Of a DNA stretch of 64,000 nt, positions 56,681 to 64,000 are shown piece by piece. The notes under the pieces are model-generated. The model did not search any database. It had not been told where the DNA came from and worked only from the letters and a program-made list of their open reading frames with translations. Position 1 is the stretch's first letter, and each line of letters starts with the position of its first letter. Made by a program: the position numbers and the translations under genes. Source of the stretch: Gulbenkiania mobilis (GTDB lineage Bacteria; Pseudomonadota; Gammaproteobacteria; Burkholderiales; Chromobacteriaceae); assembly GCA_004346645.1 (NCBI GenBank), contig SMDA01000002.1, forward strand, positions 124,001-188,000, read 5' to 3'.

Positions 56681-57523
56681 TCAGGACTTGACGCCCAGCT
56701 CGCGCAGGCGCTCGTCCAGATAGCTGCCGGCGGTGTAACGCTCCGACAGCACTACGTCGTCACGCGGGTGCAGGAACAGGGGCAGCGACACACGGCTCTT
56801 GCGCGCCGCCGCACCGGTGGGGTTCACCACCCGATGCTGCGTGGAGGGGTAATAGCCGCGCGAGGCTTCGGCCAACATGTCGCCGATATTGATCACCAGC
56901 GTCCCGAAGTCACAGGGCACATCGCACCAGGCCCCGGTTTTGTCCTGCACCTGCAGCCCCGGCTCGTTGGCCGCAGGGAGAAGGGTCAGTAGGTTGATGT
57001 CGCCATGGGGCGCGGCACGCAGCGCGCCCGGCGGCTCGGTGCCGGTCAGGGGCGGATAGCGCAGCACGCGCAGCAGGGTCTTGTCGCTGCCCTCGATCAT
57101 GCGCGAGAGGGGCTGGCTGTAATGCTGGGCGATCTCGGCCGGGGTGTGGGCCTCTACCCATGCCAGCAGTTCGGCCGCCAGGGTGTTGGCCTCGCGGTAG
57201 TACTGCATGGCATCCGCCTTCAGCGCAGGCGGAATCCGTCCCCAGGGGTAGAGGTGGTAGTACTCCTTGATATCTTTCTGGCTGAACCCCTTGGCAGTTT
57301 CGGAGATGGCCGTGGAGAACCAGCCATCCTGCTTCTCGGGAGAGAAGGCGTAGTCGTGCTTCTCGGCGCTATCGAAAAACTTCAGCCACTCGGCGTAGAT
57401 CCGCTCCACCAGTGCCTGCTGGATGGGATGCTGGGTCAGCACGCCAAAGCCGGTTTCGTGCAGCGAGCGGGCAAAGCGCTCCGGCGCGTCGGGCGCGCGG
57501 TAGTCAACAACCTGTACTTGCAT
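56681..57523 (-). CDS. 2-oxoglutarate/Fe(II) oxygenase, isopenicillin N synthase family
   Basis: The 280-residue protein has a DIOX-type N-terminal region (RSLHETGFGVLTQHPI) and a jelly-roll core. Iron ligands appear as HGD (APHGDINLLTLL) and a distal His (STQHRVVNP); the 2-oxoglutarate arginine is in KSRVSLPLF. The substrate is unknown; this family includes small-molecule hydroxylases. The start MQVQVVDYRAP is chosen over 20 upstream codons. A core variant of the uptake repeat lies at 56867. Confidence 0.88.
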   Translation of the reverse strand: MQVQVVDYRAPDAPERFARSLHETGFGVLTQHPIQQALVERIYAEWLKFFDSAEKHDYAFSPEKQDGWFSTAISETAKGFSQKDIKEYYHLYPWGRIPPALKADAMQYYREANTLAAELLAWVEAHTPAEIAQHYSQPLSRMIEGSDKTLLRVLRYPPLTGTEPPGALRAAPHGDINLLTLLPAANEPGLQVQDKTGAWCDVPCDFGTLVINIGDMLAEASRGYYPSTQHRVVNPTGAAARKSRVSLPLFLHPRDDVVLSERYTAGSYLDERLRELGVKS

Positions 57524-57562
57524 GGAAAGTCTCGTGGTGGGCAGTGGGGCGGGCATTCTACC

Positions 57563-57602
57563 CAAGCCCAGGCCCGGCCCCAAGCGGCCGGGCCTGGGCT
57601 TG
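57563..57602. repeat. Perfect 17-bp hairpin between cysE and oxygenase gene
   Basis: Arms 57563-57579 and 57586-57602 are exact reverse complements with a 6-nt loop. There is no T run on either side, so it is a strong RNA hairpin without a classical terminator tail. It may stop or protect cysE mRNA. Confidence 0.7.
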
Positions 57603-57607
57603 AGCGG

Positions 57608-58390
57608 TCAGACGCGCTGGTCCATGCTGAGGGCAGGCGTGCCTTCGCAGTGGCGCGCCACCACCCTTGCAGGCACGCCTGCCACCGTAGTGTGCGGGGG
57701 GACATCCTCCAGCACTACGCTGCCGGCACCCACCTTGGCGCATTCACCAATGCGGATGTTGCCGAGGATGGCCGCGCCAGCGCCGATCAGCACCCCATCG
57801 CCTACCTTCGGGTGGCGGTCGCCGTGTTCCTTGCCGGTACCGCCTAGCGTGACGCCCTGGAGCAGCGAGACGTTGTTGCCGATGACCGCGGTCTCGCCCA
57901 CCACCACGCCAGTACCGTGGTCCAGCATCACGCCGGTGCCGATCCGGGCGGCCGGGTGGATGTCGGCGCCGGTGACCTCGGAAATGCGGTTCTGCAGGAA
58001 CAGGGCCAGGGTGCGACGGCCCTCCTTCCACAGCCAGTGGGTGATGCGCTGGCTCTGGATGGCGTGAAAACCCTTGAAGTACAGCAGGGGGGTGGCGTAA
58101 CTGTCGCAGGCCGGATCGCGCTCGAAGCAGGCGCGGATGTCGGCACGCATGCTGCCGCCAACGCTGGGATCGGAGGCCAGTGCCTCGCGGAAGAGCTCCA
58201 TCAGCGCCCGCGCGTCCATCACCGGGCTGGCCAGCTTGCTGGAGAGGTGGAACGCCAGCACGTCTTCCAGCGTGGCATGGCGCAGCACCGTCATATGCAG
58301 GAAGCTCGCCAGGAGCGGCTCGTCACGCGCGGCCGATTCGGCTTCCTGAAGGATGGCGAGCCACAGGGCATCGCCGCTTGCATCGTTCAT
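57608..58390 (-). CDS. cysE: Serine O-acetyltransferase
   Basis: Makes O-acetylserine for cysteine synthesis. The 260-residue protein has the helical N-terminal domain (LWLAILQEAESAARDEPLLASF, key words LWLAILQEAE and EPLLASF) and a left-handed beta-helix with hexapeptide repeats. The helix shows DIHPAARIGTGVMLDHGTGVVVGE, split as DIHPAARIG and LDHGTGVVVGE, and TLGGTGKEHGDRHPKV. Length and motifs are typical of the long CysE form. Confidence 0.96.
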   Translation of the reverse strand: MNDASGDALWLAILQEAESAARDEPLLASFLHMTVLRHATLEDVLAFHLSSKLASPVMDARALMELFREALASDPSVGGSMRADIRACFERDPACDSYATPLLYFKGFHAIQSQRITHWLWKEGRRTLALFLQNRISEVTGADIHPAARIGTGVMLDHGTGVVVGETAVIGNNVSLLQGVTLGGTGKEHGDRHPKVGDGVLIGAGAAILGNIRIGECAKVGAGSVVLEDVPPHTTVAGVPARVVARHCEGTPALSMDQRV

Positions 58391-58436
58391 TCCCTTACCT
58401 TCTTGCTGCGAAAACGCCGGCCGCAGCCGGCAGCAC

Positions 58437-58464
58437 TTCGGCCAACCCCGCAGGGTTGGCCGAA
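58437..58464. repeat. Inverted pair of candidate uptake repeats, rng-cysE gap
   Basis: TTCGGCCAACC (58437-58447) and GGTTGGCCGAA (58454-58464) form a 12-bp stem with a CGCA loop, just after the rng stop and before cysE. There is no T run downstream on the minus strand. Confidence 0.85.
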
Positions 58465-58472
58465 AGACGCGG

Positions 58473-59972
58473 TCAGAGCAGCACCACGTCGAACTGTTCC
58501 TGGGTGTAGGTGGCCTCCACCGACAGCGAGATCGGCTTGCCGATGAAGTCCACCAGCATGGCCAGGCTTTGCGACTCCTCGTCGAGGAACATGTCGATCA
58601 CCGGCTGAGCCGCCAGGATGCGGAAGCCCTTGGCGTCGAACTGCCTCGCCTCGCGCACGATCTCGCGCTGGATCTCGTAGCATACCGTCTGGGCTGTCTT
58701 GATCTCACCGCGGCTCTGGCAGGTGGGGCAACCTTCACACAGCACGTGAGCCAGGCTCTCGCGGGTGCGCTTACGGGTGATCTCTACCAGGCCCAGACTG
58801 GTGAAGCCATTCAGGGTCACCCGGGTGCGGTCACGGGCCAGCGACTTGGCCAGCTCGTGCAGCACCGCCTCGCGGTGCTCCTCGCTGTCCATGTCGATGA
58901 AGTCCACGATGATGATGCCGCCCAGATTGCGCAGCCGCAGCTGGCGGGCGATGGCATGGGTGGCTTCCAGGTTGGTCTTGAAGATCGTTTCTTCGAAGTT
59001 GCGGTTGCCCACGAAGCCACCGGTGTTGACGTCGATCGTGGTCATCGCCTCGGTCTGGTCGATGATCAGGTAGCCGCCGAACTTGAGGTTGACGCGCCGC
59101 GCCAGCGCCTTGTCGATCTCTGCCTCGATGCCGTGCATCTCGAAGAGCGGCCGCTCACCGCTGTAGCGCTCGATCTTGGGCACCGCCTGGCTGACGTACT
59201 GCTCGGCAAACTCCAGCATCTTGCCGTAGTTCTCGGTGGAGTCGACGATCACCCGCTCGGTGGAGTCGCTCACCATGTCCCGCAGCACACGCAGGCTGAG
59301 CGGCAAGTCCTGGTAGAGCAGCGTCTGCGCCGGGCTGAGGCGGCTGCGGTTGCTGATGTCGGACCACAGCTTGGAAAGGTACTCGATGTCCGCCAGCAGT
59401 TCGGCATCGCTTGCGGTCTCGGCGCTGGTACGGATGATGTAGCCGCGGGGCGCCCCTTCGGGCAGCAGACGCTCCAGGCGCGCCTTCAGGCTGAGCCGGT
59501 CGTCTTCGTTCTCGATCTTCTGCGAGATGCCGATGTGCTCTTCCTGCGGCAGATGCACCAGGAAGCGCCCGGCCAGCGAAATCTGGGTGGAGAGCCGCGC
59601 GCCCTTGGTGCCGATCGGGTCCTTGATCACCTGCACCAGCACTGTCTGGCCCTCGAACAGCATGCGCTCGATGCGCTGCTGCTCGGCGGGATGCTGGCGC
59701 TGCTCCAGCACATCCGCGATGTGCAGGAAGGCGGCACGTTCGAGGCCGATCTCGATGAAGGCGCTCTGCATGCCCGGCAGCACGCGCTTGACCTGGCCCA
59801 GATAGATGTTGCCCACGATGCCGCGGCTGGCCGCCCGCTCGATGTGCAACTCCTGGACGATGGCGTCCTCCACCACCGCCACGCGCGTTTCCTGGGGCGT
59901 GATGTTGACGAGAATCTGCTCCTTGGGCCGCGGCAGGTCGCGCGGCAGGGCAATCGGTTGGTGCAGCATCAT
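58473..59972 (-). CDS. rng: Ribonuclease G
   Basis: Endoribonuclease for 16S rRNA 5' maturation and mRNA decay. The 499-residue protein has LVNITPQETRVAVVEDAIVQELHIE (split at RVAVV), the S1 domain GNIYLGQVKRVLPGMQSAF, and catalytic IDVNTGGFVG and IIIVDFIDM. The zinc-link cysteines are in CEGCPTCQSRG. It lacks the long RNase E C-terminal scaffold. It follows maf by 12 nt. Confidence 0.95.
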   Translation of the reverse strand: MMLHQPIALPRDLPRPKEQILVNITPQETRVAVVEDAIVQELHIERAASRGIVGNIYLGQVKRVLPGMQSAFIEIGLERAAFLHIADVLEQRQHPAEQQRIERMLFEGQTVLVQVIKDPIGTKGARLSTQISLAGRFLVHLPQEEHIGISQKIENEDDRLSLKARLERLLPEGAPRGYIIRTSAETASDAELLADIEYLSKLWSDISNRSRLSPAQTLLYQDLPLSLRVLRDMVSDSTERVIVDSTENYGKMLEFAEQYVSQAVPKIERYSGERPLFEMHGIEAEIDKALARRVNLKFGGYLIIDQTEAMTTIDVNTGGFVGNRNFEETIFKTNLEATHAIARQLRLRNLGGIIIVDFIDMDSEEHREAVLHELAKSLARDRTRVTLNGFTSLGLVEITRKRTRESLAHVLCEGCPTCQSRGEIKTAQTVCYEIQREIVREARQFDAKGFRILAAQPVIDMFLDEESQSLAMLVDFIGKPISLSVEATYTQEQFDVVLL

Positions 59973-59984
59973 CGTGTCGCCCTT

Positions 59985-60581
59985 TCAGGGGAAGCGGTAG
60001 CCGAATTCGGAGAGGAGCGCGGCGGTTTCGAACAGCGGCAACCCCATCACACCGGTGAAGCTGCCATTAATGCGTTCGACGAACACACCGGCACGGCCCT
60101 GAATGCCATAGGCACCGGCCTTGTCGAAAGGCTCGCCGGTATCGAGGTAGCGCTCGATGTCGGTATCGCTCAGAACACGGAAGCTCACATCGGTCACCGA
60201 GGTGCGCAGGGCCTGGCGCTCACCTTCGCGCACTGCCACGCTGGTGACGACCTGATGCGTACGTCCGGAAAAGGCACGCAGCATGCGGCGCGCGTCATCG
60301 GCATCGGCCGGCTTGCCGTAAATGCAGCCATCGAGCACCACCGTGGTATCGGCAGACAGCAGCGGGCGCGAGGGCAGACCACAGCGGCTCACCACCGCCC
60401 AGCCGGCTTCGGCCTTCTGGCGGGCTAACCGCTCGGTATAGGCCACGGCTTCCTCACCGGGCAGCACCGATTCATCGATGTCGGCATGGATGCGCTCGAG
60501 GTGCAGCCCCAGCTGTTCGAGCAGTTCGCGCCGGCGCGGGCTGCCGGACGCAAGATAGAGACGGGTATCGTTGGGATTCAT
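59985..60581 (-). CDS. maf: Maf family nucleotide pyrophosphatase
   Basis: House-cleaning nucleotide pyrophosphatase that removes non-canonical nucleotides. The 198-residue protein has LYLASGSPRRRELLEQLGL, the E-R-x-x-K type ERLARQKAEAG, SADTTVVLDG, and GKPADADDARRML. It ends NGSFTGVMGLPLFE. The start is at 60581, just inside a longer frame. The position before rng is the common maf-rng arrangement. Confidence 0.94.
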   Translation of the reverse strand: MNPNDTRLYLASGSPRRRELLEQLGLHLERIHADIDESVLPGEEAVAYTERLARQKAEAGWAVVSRCGLPSRPLLSADTTVVLDGCIYGKPADADDARRMLRAFSGRTHQVVTSVAVREGERQALRTSVTDVSFRVLSDTDIERYLDTGEPFDKAGAYGIQGRAGVFVERINGSFTGVMGLPLFETAALLSEFGYRFP

Positions 60582-60626
60582 GGCGGATGCGTGCGTTTCT
60601 TTCGGATCACCCGCTAGGTTACCAGA

Positions 60627-60661
60627 GCGCCCGCCCGGGCACACTTGCGCCCGCCCGGGCA
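60627..60661. repeat. 15-bp tandem direct repeat between bdhA and maf
   Basis: GCGCCCGCCCGGGCA occurs twice (60627-60641 and 60647-60661), 20 bp apart, each copy holding the palindrome GCCCGGGC. It lies in the 87-nt gap between bdhA and maf. Confidence 0.6.
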
Positions 60662-60668
60662 AGGGGTG

Positions 60669-61445
60669 CTACTGTGCCGTCCAGCCTCCGTCGATGGGCA
60701 GGGCCACGCCGGTCAGGTTATGCGCCCAGTCCCCACACAACATCGCCACCGCTTCGGCGATCTCCTCAGGTCGGCTCATCCTGCCGGAGGGCTGCTTTTC
60801 CAGCACCAGGCTGCGCATGCCCTCGTCGCGGCTGCCACTGATCCGCTCGGCCCGGGCGGCGATCTGCGGCTCGATCAGTGCGGTTTCCACCCAGCCCGGA
60901 CAGAGGGCGTTGACGGTAACGCCGGACTCGGCCATCTCCAGGGCTGCCACCTTGGTCAGGCCCACCAGACCGAACTTGCTCGCCACATAGGGCGCCTTGT
61001 GCACCGAGGCCACCAGACCGTGCACTGACGCGATGTTGACCACCCGACCCCAGCCCTGTTGCGCCATCCCGGGCAGCAGCGCCTGCATCAGCAGGAAGGC
61101 GGCACTGAGGTTCACTGCCAGCACGGCTTGCCACACCTCGGGCGGCATGCCGGTGACGGGGGCCGTGTGCTGCATGCCGGCGTTGTTGACGAGCACATCC
61201 ACCCCACCCTGCCAGTCGAGCACGGCTTCGGCCAACCCTGTGACCGCCTGAGGCTCACGCAGGTCGCCCTCGAAGAAGTGCACCGCGCTGGCGCCGGCCG
61301 CACGGACACGCGCCAGCGCTTCGGCCTGTTGTGCCGGGCTGGCCAGCCCGTGCAGTCCGATAGCCCAGCCGTTGGCGGCCAGACGGCAGGCAATGGCAAG
61401 TCCGATCCCCTGCGCGGATCCGGTGATGAATGCAGTGCGCGTCAT
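60669..61445 (-). CDS. bdhA: D-beta-hydroxybutyrate dehydrogenase (SDR family)
   Basis: NAD-dependent enzyme interconverting 3-hydroxybutyrate and acetoacetate, relevant to polyhydroxybutyrate use. The 258-residue protein has FITGSAQGIGLAIA (cofactor loop), NNAG, the active-site YVASK, and the family stretch ASVHGLVASVHKAPY with NALCPGWVETALIEPQI. The start is MTRTAFITG; the longer frame overlaps the secA end and is rejected. Contains an exact candidate uptake repeat (61227-61237, GLAE). Confidence 0.93.
   Translation of the reverse strand: MTRTAFITGSAQGIGLAIACRLAANGWAIGLHGLASPAQQAEALARVRAAGASAVHFFEGDLREPQAVTGLAEAVLDWQGGVDVLVNNAGMQHTAPVTGMPPEVWQAVLAVNLSAAFLLMQALLPGMAQQGWGRVVNIASVHGLVASVHKAPYVASKFGLVGLTKVAALEMAESGVTVNALCPGWVETALIEPQIAARAERISGSRDEGMRSLVLEKQPSGRMSRPEEIAEAVAMLCGDWAHNLTGVALPIDGGWTAQ
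61227..61237 (-). repeat. Candidate uptake repeat in bdhA
   Basis: Exact 11-mer in sense; GLAE with GGG TTG. Confidence 0.7.
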
Positions 61446-61538
61446 GCTGTGTCTCCCGTGAGCGAAGCGGCCGGGCCGCAGGATGGTTGCCCACCATTGA
61501 GCCCAAAGCCCCTGCCGACGGCAAGCACGCGCGGCATG

Positions 61539-61565
61539 AAAAAAGCCGGCCCAAGGCCGGCTTTT
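61539..61565. terminator. Terminator after secA
   Basis: AAAAGCCGGCC pairs with GGCCGGCTTTT around a 3-nt loop; on the minus strand it is followed by TTTTTT. Confidence 0.85.
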
Positions 61566-61581
61566 CGCGGGAAGTGCCCTG

Positions 61582-64000
<2,419 letters not shown>

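Noticed and set aside
58353-60428. A 691-codon plus-strand frame opposite rng and maf
   Set aside because: The minus strand encodes clear RNase G and Maf; the antisense translation has no recognisable domain.

Overview
The window is a gene-dense (well over 90% coding), G+C-rich stretch of a betaproteobacterial chromosome. It most resembles the order Neisseriales (Chromobacteriaceae-like). The evidence is a dcw cluster without an internal murB, a gatCAB / mreBCD-mrdAB divergent pair, a ResBC-cytochrome c4-engB neighbourhood, a bioB-bioF...bioH-bioC biotin block, and a secA-bdhA-maf-rng-cysE run. I placed it by family recognition only. I saw no tRNA, rRNA, insertion sequence, prophage or CRISPR array, and no gene looks broken.

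Layout. 1-15000: leftward division and cell-wall (dcw) operon mraZ-rsmH-ftsL-ftsI-murE-murF-mraY-murD-ftsW-murG-murC-ddl-ftsQ-ftsA, headed by a clear MraZ operator. 15270-18630: leftward gatC-gatA-gatB. 18825-24360: rightward mreB-mreC-mreD-mrdA-mrdB for rod shape, then a membrane fatty-acid-hydroxylase-type protein. 25370-29230: leftward cytochrome c4, resB and ccsA. 29320-32300: engB, rlpA, trmL, comF. 32370-39730: rightward biotin block bioB-bioF-(GAF-GAF-GGDEF-EAL)-methyltransferase-bioH-bioC. 39820-42870: patatin-like lipoprotein, GST, dinB and an Rdx protein. 43140-53910: accessory and regulatory region with two more c-di-GMP proteins, Pho-box-linked glpQ, a copper chaperone, an AraC regulator, azlCD and two response regulators. 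53940-64000: uvrD, a Fur-box-linked small membrane protein, a 2OG-Fe(II) oxygenase, cysE, rng, maf, bdhA and the 3' two-thirds or more of secA.

The most unusual signal is not a gene. A 12-bp word, RGGTTGGCCGAA, occurs exactly 22 times by hand count (11 per strand), and its 9-bp core TTGGCCGAA about 35 times. It is spread through housekeeping genes in only two reading frames, uses rare AGG/TTG codons, is enriched in the small intergenic fraction, and twice forms inverted pairs. It matches the Neisseria DNA uptake sequence AGGCCGTCTGAA at 8 of 12 positions, including the GAA end. I propose it is the uptake sequence of this lineage, a dialect I do not recognise as described.

Many genes are translationally coupled. 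Several operon junctions use an ATGATG in which the upstream stop codon TGA sits between two candidate starts. Biotin genes, cell-wall genes and c-di-GMP genes are interleaved by such overlaps, so the GGDEF-EAL protein and the methyltransferase in the bio block are probably co-expressed with biotin synthesis.
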